Shown: piece by piece, positions 29,570-39,600 of the stretch
Layout: each line of letters starts with the position of its first letter
Position numbering within the stretch: the first letter of the stretch is position 1
Virus record (IMG/VR): IMGVR_UViG_3300032083_002724
Location: 44,544 to 108,543 of that record
Direction: 5' to 3' (one strand)
From: a virus
Length of the DNA: 64,000 nt
Translations under genes and position numbers: made by a program
Notes under the pieces: generated by a model
What the model saw: the letters and a program-made list of their open reading frames with translations, nothing else
The model's database searches: none
Told to the model about the DNA's origin: nothing

Positions 29570-30532
29570 CTAGATATTCGTATTTATAGTCTCTAGCGTA
29601 GATCTTACAATTCCAGCATAAAACCTAGAATTTATCAATTCCATGCCCTGAACCACAGAATTTGTAAACATGGCATCTTTACCTGAATTATAATCATTAA
29701 CTATGTCTGGATATCTTAAAGCTCCAGAAACTGGAACGCCCTTATAATCTAGGGGAAAAGCGCCACTTGAAGCTAAAGTATCATTATCAAATAATGCAAA
29801 AACCTTGTCATTTTGGAATGACACGATATCCACTAATTTGTTTCTAGTCATCTCATCTTCTGCTATACAGTGAAATAGCACATCTGTTCTAACGTACTGA
29901 CCTCCACCAAGCTGATATCCTCGAAAAGTCCTGCGTGGAACAACTTCTATTGCTATAGCTGGAAGTTGGACTTTGAGTTCAGCAGGCAACGTAAAATCGC
30001 TATTACTAGAGCTATTTACATCTAACGACCTATATTGTATTTCTCTGAGCCAAGGTAAGGAATTAGCATATATAACATTAATATATTTATAACTATGTTC
30101 AACTTGTACATTGCTCGTCGTAGGTATAGCGGAATCAAAAACTACTCTGCCATTGAAATAATCTATATAATGAGCGTAAGTACCTTCTCCGCTTGTGGGG
30201 TGAAAGGTGTCATCTACATATACTCCAGATATTCCGGGGTGAGCATGATCTGTTCCTACAATTGGGGCTGTCATGCCAGAAGGAGCAATTCCACTCTGCC
30301 AAACCCAGTTTTTTCTAAATCCTTCCCAAGCCCTACCAGATGCAAAACTTTGACTTTTTGAAAGAGTAAGTTTGCTGTAATCTGTGCCAGCGTTTGAAGT
30401 TTCACCCTTGGTTGTATTAAAATAATTACCTTTTTCTAACAAGCCCCAATCAAAGAACTCAATTAGATTATCTTGTAATTCATTATTTAGTGTAGTTTCA
30501 AATACTGTGCTGAAACCTTTTAAATAGCTCAC
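29570..30532 (-). CDS. Tail or head-tail joining protein, 320 aa, GTG start
   Basis: The frame opens with GTG at 30532, overlapping the previous gene's TGA by 4 bases (GTGA); AGAGGA lies 9 bases upstream, and there is no early ATG. The product is beta-rich, with aromatic strands such as 'YAHYIDYFNGRVVFDS' near 115-130 and a 'RTFRGYQLGGGQYVRTDV' segment near 210. It has no enzyme motif. Located between connector candidates and tail tube, it is probably a head-tail joining, tail terminator or tail tube accessory protein; I cannot choose between these. Confidence 0.65.
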   Translation of the reverse strand: MSYLKGFSTVFETTLNNELQDNLIEFFDWGLLEKGNYFNTTKGETSNAGTDYSKLTLSKSQSFASGRAWEGFRKNWVWQSGIAPSGMTAPIVGTDHAHPGISGVYVDDTFHPTSGEGTYAHYIDYFNGRVVFDSAIPTTSNVQVEHSYKYINVIYANSLPWLREIQYRSLDVNSSSNSDFTLPAELKVQLPAIAIEVVPRRTFRGYQLGGGQYVRTDVLFHCIAEDEMTRNKLVDIVSFQNDKVFALFDNDTLASSGAFPLDYKGVPVSGALRYPDIVNDYNSGKDAMFTNSVVQGMELINSRFYAGIVRSTLETINTNI

Positions 30533-31146
30533 CGTAATATATCCTCTATTATCTTGGTTAGAAAAATATCTGTCTGACGAGTTACAATAGATCTAGTTAT
30601 AAAATTGTCATCTGGAACTCCAGCAAATGCTGGGGGAACTCTAAAAGATCCACCCTTCTCCATAGTCCCTAATCCAGTTCTACCGAGACCACTTTCTGGT
30701 GAATAATCGTAACCTACCACAATAATTCTATCCCCAAACTCTAACAGCCATCTCAGCCAGTGTAAAACGCCACCATCTATAACCGTATTCCCAGTGGATA
30801 GAGAAAGAAGATTCGCAAAGTTAGAAGGTTGAACATATATTTCTATGTCGCCTTTTAATTTAGCATTGTATTTTGTTACATTAACTTTTACAGAACTTTC
30901 TACTGCGCTAACTATATCTTCTACAGCAGAAACAGGATCAAGTACACCTAAAGCTCCCTGAAGATATCCACCTCTTAATTCTATCATTTCATAACTATTA
31001 TTTATTTGTATTCCTACATATTCCTTAATCTTCCTTTCTAATGTAGCTTTTGCGTTTGATAGCTTCTTATTTAAATGTTCTGCTATGGCAGCATTGATGT
31101 CTGCTTCTATATCTTTTACGCTGTCTACTAACTTTAAAGTAATCAT
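30529..31146 (-). CDS. Putative tail completion / head-tail connector protein, 205 aa
   Basis: I place the start at ATG 31146, which overlaps the upstream TAA as TAATG; an in-frame GTG at 31161 would add five residues but lies inside the upstream gene. Residues 1-75 are helical and charged, followed by a Gly-rich beta region with 'WLRWLLEFGDRIIVVGYDY' near 133-151. The order connector, completion, tail tube is usual in siphoviruses. It shows some resemblance in layout to HK97 gp10-type tail completion proteins, but that is weak. Confidence 0.6.
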   Translation of the reverse strand: MITLKLVDSVKDIEADINAAIAEHLNKKLSNAKATLERKIKEYVGIQINNSYEMIELRGGYLQGALGVLDPVSAVEDIVSAVESSVKVNVTKYNAKLKGDIEIYVQPSNFANLLSLSTGNTVIDGGVLHWLRWLLEFGDRIIVVGYDYSPESGLGRTGLGTMEKGGSFRVPPAFAGVPDDNFITRSIVTRQTDIFLTKIIEDILR

Positions 31147-31628
31147 TATGCTCGTTTCCACATGATAGCAAAATAACGGTCTTGTTTAAGTCCCAAAGGT
31201 ATGTGTTCGCCATTTCTGACAAACCTTTGTTCTTTGACATCTTTAATTCCTGAATGTACTATCAACTCTTTAGCTCTCAAAACATTTGCAAGATTTGACA
31301 TTAAGCCTATGGTTTGAATTGATCCGTCAGGTATTTGTATGGCATCAGTAATTCCTGTCCATTGTTTTTTGTCCCAATAAACTTTTAGTTTTATATCGGT
31401 TAATACTTCAGTTTCTACAATTGTGACAGTGCCTCTATCTCTGTCTCCACCGCCTCTTCTGTGATCATTGATAGTGTTCACATCGGGCAAGTTGTTATCT
31501 GGATTATATACTATTTTTTCTTTTTTCTCAATAGAAACTAATTGACATGTGACACCAAAGATGTCAAACGTAGAATCTATAACTTCAAAGTATTTATCAA
31601 ATACAGATTGTGGTACATTAATTGCCAT
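31146..31628 (-). CDS. Putative head closure / connector protein, 160 aa
   Basis: The 160-residue product is beta-rich with a charged loop 'DHRRGGGDRDRG' at about 55-66 and a final 'RYFAIMWKRA'. Size, the adjacent completion protein and the tight TAATG junction downstream suggest one of the small head-closure or stopper proteins between portal and tail. I do not recognise a family. Confidence 0.55.
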   Translation of the reverse strand: MAINVPQSVFDKYFEVIDSTFDIFGVTCQLVSIEKKEKIVYNPDNNLPDVNTINDHRRGGGDRDRGTVTIVETEVLTDIKLKVYWDKKQWTGITDAIQIPDGSIQTIGLMSNLANVLRAKELIVHSGIKDVKEQRFVRNGEHIPLGLKQDRYFAIMWKRA

Positions 31629-31631
31629 AAA

Positions 31632-33668
31632 TCACCATACAGTTAGTGCCGCTCTTTTCCACATATATCCAGATGGTGCAGAGCCGCTAGGTACAAAAGC
31701 ATAAATATAATTTGAGTCAAAGACAAGATCACCAGAGTTTCCGGGTGTGTAAGAACTAGTTGCTGGTGTTTTATTGTATGGAATTGTTTGAACTTGTATT
31801 TGACCAGACATTGCCGCATGATTCTGACAGTTATACCATAAAACACTTGGTGCATTTTGAGGTACGGTAAATCTAAGTATACCATTACCTATACCATTAT
31901 TATAGACACCGCTATCTTCAGTTAGTGCTACGCCAGAAACGCCTTCATAATCCCCAGCTTTAGGCTCTGTAGTAATGAAGAATGTATGAGTGCCTACATT
32001 TAAATTAAAATCATAAGTCATACCTCTATATAATTTTAATGCAGGATCGTCTACATTTTGAAAACCCATACCATTGAAACGGTAAGCTGAAGATCCATTG
32101 TTAGTAACGTTAAATGTATTGATAGCTGGAAGACCGCCACTTCCTAAAATTTCTACACCTTGTATAGTACCTGAAGAATTGAGATTTTGAGTATTCAACG
32201 TATCGCTAGTATTATCAAACACAAAAGAAAAATTTGTATCAATCCCAACTGCACCACTATCTGCAATACTAGCTACAAATGGAACACCACTTAGATTTGG
32301 TTCAAGATTAAATCCTTTAACGTCAGGACCGGCGATTTTATGCTTACCAAGTTGAACCAAGATAGAACCGTTGCTGGAATGTGACCGGATGACAAAACCA
32401 ATCGGTACTCTGTAATCTGGAAGTGATGGCATAGCATTTCCAGAACTTGTCACCAAAGCGCCAGAGGTTGATGGTGATAAAAATAGCTCATCAGCCGTAT
32501 TAAAGTTTGAAGTGTCTAAATTTCTAATTACGCCATCAGTATTAACATAACCGAAAGAATTATGTGAAATATCATGAGCTGTTAATCCAATAACATTTGA
32601 AAGAAATTCACCACTTCCTATTGCTTCGTCTATTTCAGGAGCCTCGTTATTATGAGAACCTATTATTCTTACTGCATTACCTTTAGATATAGTAAATCCA
32701 GTATTATTTCTAACTCTCATCAATAAATCTCTACCAATGTGCTGCCTAATAGAAGACTCATCATTGTAGACAACTAGAGAGTGAAGATCTGCATCATACC
32801 ATACTAAACCCTCACCATGAGAAGGATAATCTGCTTCAGCTTTTAATGTCATGTGCATAACGTCAGGATCGCAAATGCCACTAACAACATTAATCTTATT
32901 ATTCAGTATACCAGACGCTTGATCTAAGAACGGATAATCATCTTTAGCTAAGGCTCTAAAATTTGGATAATCAGTACAGTCTCCACAACCACTTGGTGGA
33001 CCAGCAAAAACAGTTCCTTCGTTTTGTTGTTTTAGCCAGAAATATTGATTAACCACCCCACTAAGTTCTATGACCGCTTCAATGTTAGAGTCACCTAAAA
33101 GATTTTTATTAAAAGGATCTGTTTGAGAGCCACTAGGAAAGAGAACTCCAGAAGTTCCAACAATTATACCAGAGCTTCTAATTGAAGATTCAAACTCGCT
33201 ACCTCCAACATCTATTGCATACTGAGGAGTTGATGTATTTATACCGAGTCTATTATTAGATCTATCCCATATAAAATTGCTATTGTAATCTAAAGTATGA
33301 GCAGATCCCCAAATAGCCACACCGCTGTCTTGCGCAACATTAAGATCATCTAACCCAGAACCGCTTAGTATAGCATGAGTAGCAGGATATGTGGAGTAAA
33401 TTTCTTTTATTCCAGCGCTAAAGCTAACTTTATTATCACTGTTTGAACTTCTTAACGGATGTCTGACGATGCCAGTATGGTAAGTGCCAGACCCAACCTC
33501 ATAGTCAACACCATCGGTCACTGCATAGAATAACCTATCTCCACTAGTGTAGATGGAGCTAAAACTAGAGAATCCATTAGGAGGCCCAGACAGAGTAAAG
33601 TCATTAGTACCTTCAGTATACGTAAGTTCCTTTACTCTATCATATAAATTAATACGAGAGTCTGGCAT
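31632..33668 (-). CDS. Fibre-like virion protein with C-terminal cupredoxin-like segment, 678 aa
   Basis: The N-terminal 90 residues have a conserved appendage flavour ('RVKELTYTEGTNDFTL'). Around residue 145 'NRLGINTSTPQYAIDV' is the motif common to phage fibres and adhesins that precedes a trimeric or beta-helical shaft. The C-terminal 130 residues resemble a small beta-sandwich found in marine phage structural proteins, with 'YRGMTYDFNLNVGTHTFFI' and 'WYNCQNHAAMSGQIQV', a C-x-x-H-x-x-M pattern like the ligands of a type 1 copper site. No membrane span. It lies between fibre-like genes and connector genes, so a head or neck appendage is likely. Metal binding is inference. Confidence 0.65.
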   Translation of the reverse strand: MPDSRINLYDRVKELTYTEGTNDFTLSGPPNGFSSFSSIYTSGDRLFYAVTDGVDYEVGSGTYHTGIVRHPLRSSNSDNKVSFSAGIKEIYSTYPATHAILSGSGLDDLNVAQDSGVAIWGSAHTLDYNSNFIWDRSNNRLGINTSTPQYAIDVGGSEFESSIRSSGIIVGTSGVLFPSGSQTDPFNKNLLGDSNIEAVIELSGVVNQYFWLKQQNEGTVFAGPPSGCGDCTDYPNFRALAKDDYPFLDQASGILNNKINVVSGICDPDVMHMTLKAEADYPSHGEGLVWYDADLHSLVVYNDESSIRQHIGRDLLMRVRNNTGFTISKGNAVRIIGSHNNEAPEIDEAIGSGEFLSNVIGLTAHDISHNSFGYVNTDGVIRNLDTSNFNTADELFLSPSTSGALVTSSGNAMPSLPDYRVPIGFVIRSHSSNGSILVQLGKHKIAGPDVKGFNLEPNLSGVPFVASIADSGAVGIDTNFSFVFDNTSDTLNTQNLNSSGTIQGVEILGSGGLPAINTFNVTNNGSSAYRFNGMGFQNVDDPALKLYRGMTYDFNLNVGTHTFFITTEPKAGDYEGVSGVALTEDSGVYNNGIGNGILRFTVPQNAPSVLWYNCQNHAAMSGQIQVQTIPYNKTPATSSYTPGNSGDLVFDSNYIYAFVPSGSAPSGYMWKRAALTVW

Positions 33669-33680
33669 GTTATACCCTTA

Positions 33681-34739
33681 TTATGTAAAGTTCGTAATAG
33701 TAACAGAAGCTTCTGGTACAACTCCACTTTGATGTCCAAATATGACGACATCATTAACTCTTGAATTAACGAATTCACCATTGTCATTTCTAACAGCTAA
33801 AGTAAAGAAGTCAGAATTTCTAACGACTACAGCTGGTGTAACCAAGTCCATACTTTGTGGTCCAGAATTAGAAGTAGTACCATTTGCATGAGCAACTACC
33901 GTGTAATCGGTAGATCCATCTGCTACTAGTCCAGACTTAAAGTATATCTTATAAGTTCCAGCACCACTAGCCTCAATTGCTGACACATTGTAAGCACTAT
34001 TAACAGTGATACCGCTAAGACCACTATCACTCAAAGAACCATTGAGGTAAGCTGCTCCGTTGAAACTAATCCAAGCCAACGCAGTACTTTTAGCAGTGTG
34101 TAGAGTTGATTTGTCATAGTCAAACTCAAACTGAGAGTAAGTAGTATCAGTTCCACCGTAATTTCCACTACCAACATGAATTATTTCGCCATACTTGCCA
34201 GTGTCTGGGTTCGTTGTTTCAAAACCCAAACCGTGATTATTAAATGTGATTCCAAGATCTACTAAACCTTTGTTACCACTGCAATTAATCCAACCTTGAT
34301 TATTACCAATCAAAGTATTGTCGATATTATTATAGATATCACCTAGACCTATATTGCCAAGAAATGTTCTCACGCCGCTAGTTGGAACATAAGCGTCATG
34401 ATCATCCCCAGTTAGACCAGCTAAACCGCTATGCTGAATCTCTCCAACACCTCTAAACGGTATAGTTTGTATCTTGTTAGCTTCTGAATATCCAGATGTA
34501 TCAGAGGTGTCAAATTTGACTCCACTTTCTGCGACTATTCGTGCAGCAAAGATAACAGATTGATTATTACCATTAATCTTATGAGTCTGGAAGTCTCCAC
34601 TAGCTACTATTGGAACAATAGAGTCAACTGTATCAACCATATTGTTTCTAATATCAGCAGCAGAGATTGATCCAGCGTTATTGTCAGCTATGTCAGTATT
34701 TATGCTACTAACTAGATCGCTAGCGTTTTGAATTGCCAT
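33681..34739 (-). CDS. Fibre-like structural protein, 352 aa, shared N-terminal attachment module
   Basis: AGGGAG precedes the ATG. Residues about 5-45 ('INTDIADNNAGSISAADIRN', then 'DTVDSI') correspond to residues 5-45 of the 1,143-residue fibre encoded upstream ('INSEINDNITGQISPHDIRH', 'DIIDSV'), so both proteins probably dock to the virion by the same module. The rest is Gly/Ser/Asn-rich beta sequence with frequent Ser-Gly pairs and no enzyme motif. A head fibre, whisker or appendage is likely. Confidence 0.65.
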   Translation of the reverse strand: MAIQNASDLVSSINTDIADNNAGSISAADIRNNMVDTVDSIVPIVASGDFQTHKINGNNQSVIFAARIVAESGVKFDTSDTSGYSEANKIQTIPFRGVGEIQHSGLAGLTGDDHDAYVPTSGVRTFLGNIGLGDIYNNIDNTLIGNNQGWINCSGNKGLVDLGITFNNHGLGFETTNPDTGKYGEIIHVGSGNYGGTDTTYSQFEFDYDKSTLHTAKSTALAWISFNGAAYLNGSLSDSGLSGITVNSAYNVSAIEASGAGTYKIYFKSGLVADGSTDYTVVAHANGTTSNSGPQSMDLVTPAVVVRNSDFFTLAVRNDNGEFVNSRVNDVVIFGHQSGVVPEASVTITNFT

Positions 34740-34753
34740 TTTCTATTCTCCCT

Positions 34754-35275
34754 TTAGTAACCGAAGTATCCACCTCTAAAATCGTAATTATTATGAGTCC
34801 TAGTAACGAAATCACTACCCGGACTGTAAGGACCAAGTATAGCTTGACCCGCTAGACTTCCACCAGCAACATAATCGTATGTGAGCTGATCGTATTTTTC
34901 GCACAAATCTTTGTATAATACATTTAACGTATTTGCGACACCTCTCAAGTCTATTGCAGAAGGTCCGTCCTTAATTGATATCGCATTGGAAGCCTCTGAT
35001 CTAACTTCACTGCCAATTATTACACAGGCAGTTTTTAGCGTAGTTAAATTTATAAAAGCATTATCTTTTGTGTCAGTATCTGTAGGATCAGGTGTCAATG
35101 TAGATTGTTCGACATTAACAACGTAATCATTGTCAAAATCCATGTCTTGAGAAACAAGTTGTGCAGCCACTAGTATTGTTGTCTCTAATCTAGAAACAGA
35201 GTACTTATAATTAGTTTGGTCTACGTCATTTATCATATGACGAACCATAGTTGAAATTTGACCTTGCCAAGACAT
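34754..35275 (-). CDS. Putative head-tail adaptor (connector) protein, 173 aa
   Basis: Residues 1-125 are predominantly helical, with 'MVRHMINDVDQTNYKYS' near the start and 'LNVLYKDLCEKYDQLTY' near 115-130, and the C-terminus is a flexible Gly/Tyr-rich tail. An all-helical protein of this size between the head genes and tail genes is typical of gp6-type adaptor rings that bind the portal. I did not find a diagnostic motif, so the call is mainly from size, fold impression and position. Confidence 0.6.
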   Translation of the reverse strand: MSWQGQISTMVRHMINDVDQTNYKYSVSRLETTILVAAQLVSQDMDFDNDYVVNVEQSTLTPDPTDTDTKDNAFINLTTLKTACVIIGSEVRSEASNAISIKDGPSAIDLRGVANTLNVLYKDLCEKYDQLTYDYVAGGSLAGQAILGPYSPGSDFVTRTHNNYDFRGGYFGY

Positions 35276-35283
35276 ATTTGCAC

Positions 35284-35592
35284 CTACAGATTATAGTTTG
35301 TTTTAAAATTGTAAATATCAGTATAGAAAGTTCCGCTAGTAGGGATTACTATTTTAGCTTGAAGTTTGTAGTGTCCAGCTTCGTCCAAATCTCCAGAAAC
35401 AGTGTCGTAATACATTTTGCCATCAGTGCCATCTCCAGTGAGAACGCCACTACGAACGATAACTTCATCGTCTGGTTTTCTGAAAATAACGTCTTTTGTA
35501 GTAGCTCCAGATATATTGATACCACTACCGCCCTCTTGTATGGTAATGGAAAATCTAGTGCCAATATTGCCAACATGTATTTCGCTAGGCAT
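35284..35592 (-). CDS. Small Ig-like / BppU-type domain protein, 102 aa
   Basis: The protein reads as a single beta-sandwich: 'GTRFSITIQEGGSGINISGA' at about 10-30, then 'KDVIFRKPDDE', and a closing 'GHYKLQAKIV' with 'GTFYTDIYNFK'. This layout is like the N-terminal domain of BppU-type baseplate or neck proteins and other small immunoglobulin-like phage domains. It may decorate head or neck. GAGGT is the ribosome site. A 112-base gap with a promoter-like element lies just upstream. Confidence 0.6.
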   Translation of the reverse strand: MPSEIHVGNIGTRFSITIQEGGSGINISGATTKDVIFRKPDDEVIVRSGVLTGDGTDGKMYYDTVSGDLDEAGHYKLQAKIVIPTSGTFYTDIYNFKTNYNL

Positions 35593-35692
35593 ATTTTACC
35601 TCAATAAAGTTACTTCTTGAGTCTTGACTATTATTAATGTTATTTCTACAGTTTTCATGTAATTCTCTCATTTTAAGGCATTTATACAATAA

Positions 35693-35701
35693 TATATACA
35701 C
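35693..35701 (-). promoter_or_regulatory. Candidate late promoter element (GTGTATATA) and leader
   Basis: The element sits at the upstream edge of the 112-base gap 35593-35704, just after a gene end. A TATAAATG lies about 10 bases further on. The leader also holds a possible 20-codon peptide (ATG at 35658, stop at 35596) with a GAGAG site; its end overlaps the ribosome site of the next gene, so it could be a leader peptide, but it may be chance. Confidence 0.4.
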
Positions 35702-35704
35702 CGA

Positions 35705-35998
35705 TTAATCGCAGGAACAAGGTCTAACCGTGAAAGTGAAAAGTGCCGATGCTGCATCTTGTCTCCCGTACTTATCTTTTGCTAGCACTCTAGCGCGAAT
35801 ACGACCACCATTAGAAGGTAGCGACGAAAATCCATTATAGTAAATACCACTACCATCTAACACAAAACTTTGATTATTAGAATACGCTGGATCAAGCTCA
35901 AAAACTACATGGTCATCCCGAGTGCCTTCACAAAAAGTTGTTAAATCTACGTAAAGATAACCTAGAAGTTGTTGTTGACCATAATTAGGACAGCTCAT
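35705..35998 (-). CDS. Small beta-sandwich virion protein, 97 aa
   Basis: AGGAG, encoded in the last codons of the upstream gene, precedes the ATG. The product looks like one fibronectin/Ig-like domain: 'DDHVVFELDPAYSNNQSFVL', 'GRIRARVLAKDKYGRQD', then 'ALFTFTVRP', ending in C-S-C. It also has two earlier cysteines (residues 3 and about 23). It belongs with the cluster of cysteine-containing appendage proteins encoded upstream. Function is unknown. Confidence 0.6.
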   Translation of the reverse strand: MSCPNYGQQQLLGYLYVDLTTFCEGTRDDHVVFELDPAYSNNQSFVLDGSGIYYNGFSSLPSNGGRIRARVLAKDKYGRQDAASALFTFTVRPCSCD

Positions 35999-35999
35999 A

Positions 36000-36596
36000 T
36001 TATACTCCTACTTTTTTAGCTCTGCTAATTGCTAACTTTAATATTTTTTTAGCTCCAAATCTTAAGAATGGTAAACGTCTTTTTTTAGCCTCTTCCTCAA
36101 GCCAATCTAGTATAATTTTTTGATTTTCTTCACACCACTCAATTCCCTTTTTATCCATAACTTTCGCTTTTTGATTACAACTGCAATTGGGAGTTGCCCT
36201 AATTCCTATGTAAGACAGTAGTTTTTTAAGCTCAGTCCCAACGCCGCTAGAAGACTCGTCTTCTTTAGGAAGATTTGGAGGTTTTGCTGGAAATTCTACA
36301 TGAGAATCTTTTATTTTATTATCTACATCAGCATATTCTTGAGAATTCTCTCCATACTTATCAGCTATAAAATTTCTTTGGAAAATATTGACAGCTTCCT
36401 CATTTCCCACAATTGACATATCATTTGGTATACTATCATCTCCATCAAATAATTTTGGAGGATATACCGGATTCTCTGTATCCACTGTCCATACAGGACC
36501 GTCCATGTCAACAATACAAGCTGACGAGGACTCAATAGTTACAGCATATTTTCCACACAATTTACAAAATTCCATTCTATCCATTTTTCTATACAT
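36000..36596 (-). CDS. Cysteine-motif protein of the phage appendage cluster, 198 aa
   Basis: I use ATG 36596, which has AAAGGG 8 bases upstream, rather than a TTG 33 bases earlier. The N-terminus has 'FCKLCGK' (CxxC). The C-terminal 65 residues have 'CSCNQKAKVMDKKGIEWCEE' followed by 'ILDWLEEEAKKRRLPF' and a basic helix; this C-x-C ... W-C ... helical layout is one I associate with small conserved phage proteins near structural genes, possibly a zinc-binding unit. The middle is acidic and Pro/Asn-rich linker. It directly follows the giant cysteine-rich protein and may help its folding, modification or attachment; that is a guess. Confidence 0.65.
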   Translation of the reverse strand: MYRKMDRMEFCKLCGKYAVTIESSSACIVDMDGPVWTVDTENPVYPPKLFDGDDSIPNDMSIVGNEEAVNIFQRNFIADKYGENSQEYADVDNKIKDSHVEFPAKPPNLPKEDESSSGVGTELKKLLSYIGIRATPNCSCNQKAKVMDKKGIEWCEENQKIILDWLEEEAKKRRLPFLRFGAKKILKLAISRAKKVGV

Positions 36597-36613
36597 GTTA
36601 ATACCCTTTCTTT

Positions 36614-39600
36614 TTAAATTAATATCCAACCTTCACCAAACGCTTGTTCGCAATCATAATTACTCAAATACCCCGGTTCGTCTCCACATCCATCAAAATA
36701 ACCCGGATCACCACTCCCATCGTAATCTCCTTTCATACAACTTGGAGTGCTGCACTGACAACCATCATACGCTGGACCAATATTGTCATCACATGCTTCA
36801 CACATGGTTTGTCCAGCATCCACTGCATCTTTTACGGATTGAGGCCAGCAACATTCGCGCGGTCCATAATAATCATTGTGAACATCGGTAGCAGTCGTCC
36901 ACCCCCCACAATCTCTTTCACAATCAAAATCATAATTATAGAAATGTCCCCCGAAGTTGGCATCACATGCTTCATCAGTATCGCCCCCAGAAGCGCTTCC
37001 GGGCTGACTGATTGATGGGCAGCCACAATATTCATCACTTGTACTATAACTCAAAGTCCATAAAGGAGGACCAGAAGGGCAAGCTGATGTACTAATAACA
37101 GTTCCAAAACTTACGCTAGCGGCAGTGCAATTTGTGCAGTTTCCACCAATTTGCCAGCCATCACAAGCTACCCCATCATAAGATTGACCACCAGCCTTAG
37201 CGTTACATAAAAAGAATTTTTGATAATATGGTGCATCAGGACCATTATTACCAACAACTTTAGTAGCACTCCAGCTACAAGTTTCACTTTCATAAGCCCA
37301 TTGATGTCTTGCGCTATCAGCTGTACAATTTGCAAAAGGACCAAAGAATCCACTCCCGTCCCAACTTCCCTGTTCGTTATCATCACAGCCACATGAAACA
37401 CCACTACATTCATCATCAGGTGGATCGAAAGCTGTTGTGGTTGGTCCCGCTGTTGTTGCTGCTGCTGTTGTGGTTGTTGCTGCCGCTGTGGTTGATGTTG
37501 TTGGCGCTGCTGTTGTTGATGTTGTTGGTGCTGCTGTTGTTGATGTTGTTGGCGCTGCTGTTGTGGTTGTTGCTGCTCCTGTTGTGGTTGCTGCTCCTGT
37601 TGTTGATGTTGTTGGCGCTGCTGTGGTTGTTGTTGGTGTCGGTGTTGTTGATGTTTCTGTTGTTGATGTTCCTGTCGTTGACGTTGACGTTGATGTTGAA
37701 GTTGATGTTGAAGTTGATGTTGAAGTTGATGTTGAAGTTGATGTTGAAGTTGATGTTGGTGCTTCCGTTGTAGTTGGCGCTAATGTTGTTGTTGGTGCTT
37801 CTGTGCTTGTTGGTGGTGGTGTTCCCATAGTTGAGCAGGGCTTATAACTAGTTAAGCAAGAAATATAAGCTAAAACACCAGTGTTTTCTCCCCTTCTTGT
37901 GATGGCAACTTCAATTACCTCATATACAGGTGTAGGAGGATAACTTTCAAAATAGATACCATTCCATTTAAAACACATTCCGGGGAAAGCAGGTTGATCA
38001 GGACATTCTGGAGGTGCAGGGCATAATGAACCTGCTGGACAAGACCAATCAATAATGCACCCATTGCTATCTCTTATGGGGTCAGGAGCTATTGCAGATC
38101 CAATAACTCCAGTTCTTGGATCGCACTCTTCAAAACAACCGGGTTGATCAGGTACTGGAGGACATGGGGCGCGAGTTGTAACAGGTGGCGGGGTAGTAGG
38201 AGGAGAAGGATCAAGACAGGGATCACCGTCTGGACATGTACAATTTTTTGGGCAACCTCTATTATCAAAAGTATATTCCCCTTCATTCCATCTATTTGCT
38301 GATTCATCATAACAATATTGCATTGGAACTAAACCGCATGGAACCGTAGGGTCTTGAGGAGGGCTACCATCTGGACAAGTATAACCTATTATACATCTAC
38401 GTCCTTCATCACCAAAAACTGGACCATATATAGGATCAGCTTGCACTATATCCCCATTTTCGTCAACACAAGTTTCCACTGGTATATCTCGGCAATGTGG
38501 AGGTTGTGGCCTTGGAGGTTCTGGATCTTCACCAGTAGGGCAATCTTTAAATCCAATCACACATAGATTTTTATCAAGTATGGGGTCTGCTGGAGTCCAT
38601 AGACCTGTTAAGGGATCGTAGCAATACTCCCACTCATCTACATCGTCACTGCAAGGATTAGGTGCTGGGTCCGGTGGATCGCCATCTTCACATAGAAATC
38701 CAATAATACAGCCTGTCCCCTCATTTATTACAGGTGTAGCTGGAGTCCAACTATTTGTAGTTGGGTCATAGCAATACTGCTGATCTATTGGTCTACATTC
38801 TGGAGGAGGTGGTACGGGATCGTTATCTTCATCTATACAATTTTGATCAGTTATACATCCTGTAACTTGATCTATTTCTGGAGTAGCGGGAAAAATTTCA
38901 CCTGTTTCGGGATCATAACAATACTCTTGCAATACATTGTCTTGACAACCTTCTGGTGGATCTACCGGAGGGCTTCCATCTGGGCATGTGTAACCAGTGA
39001 CACATCCTTGTTCATCCAGTGTTGGTGTTGCAGGAGTCTTGAAACCATCTTCGTCCACACAGTACTTTGTCTCTATTTCGCAAGGCGATGGAGGCAATGG
39101 AGGAAACGGATCTTCTGGATCTCCATCATCATCTCTGTCTTCGCAAATTTGATCAATTATACATCCGTTTGAATCCAAAACTGGAGTTGCAAAATATATC
39201 TCGTTTGTTGTTGAGTCCAAACAGTAATGTTGTAAAACAGTAGGACAATCATCTGAAGGATCTCTAGGAGGGCCTCCATCTGTGCAGAAAAAGCCAGTAA
39301 TACATCCTCTTTCGTCCACTCTCGGTGTTGCAGGAACTTCGTTTCCATTTTCATCTAAACATACTTTCATAGGAAAAGTAGGACATGGAGTAGGTGGAAA
39401 TGGAGTATCTGGTTCACCATCGCCATCCCTATCTTCACAAGTGGGATCAGTTGGACATCCATCCGGCCCTACTGCTGAATCTGGGATATATATTTCACCT
39501 GTTGTTGGGTCTTGGCAGTATGTCTGTAATATAATAGGACAATCACCATCTGGATCTCTAGGAGGGCTTGGTTCAGGACAAGTATATCCAGTAATACAAC

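Noticed and set aside
29570-30532. Contractile tail sheath protein
   Set aside because: At 320 residues it is too short and lacks the conserved sheath C-terminal pattern; no baseplate genes are nearby.
37309-37847. Plus-strand open frames rich in Leu or Val/Ala over the low-complexity region
   Set aside because: They are antisense products of the Thr/Ser-coding repeats (GTT-rich DNA) in the minus-strand gene and have no ribosome site.
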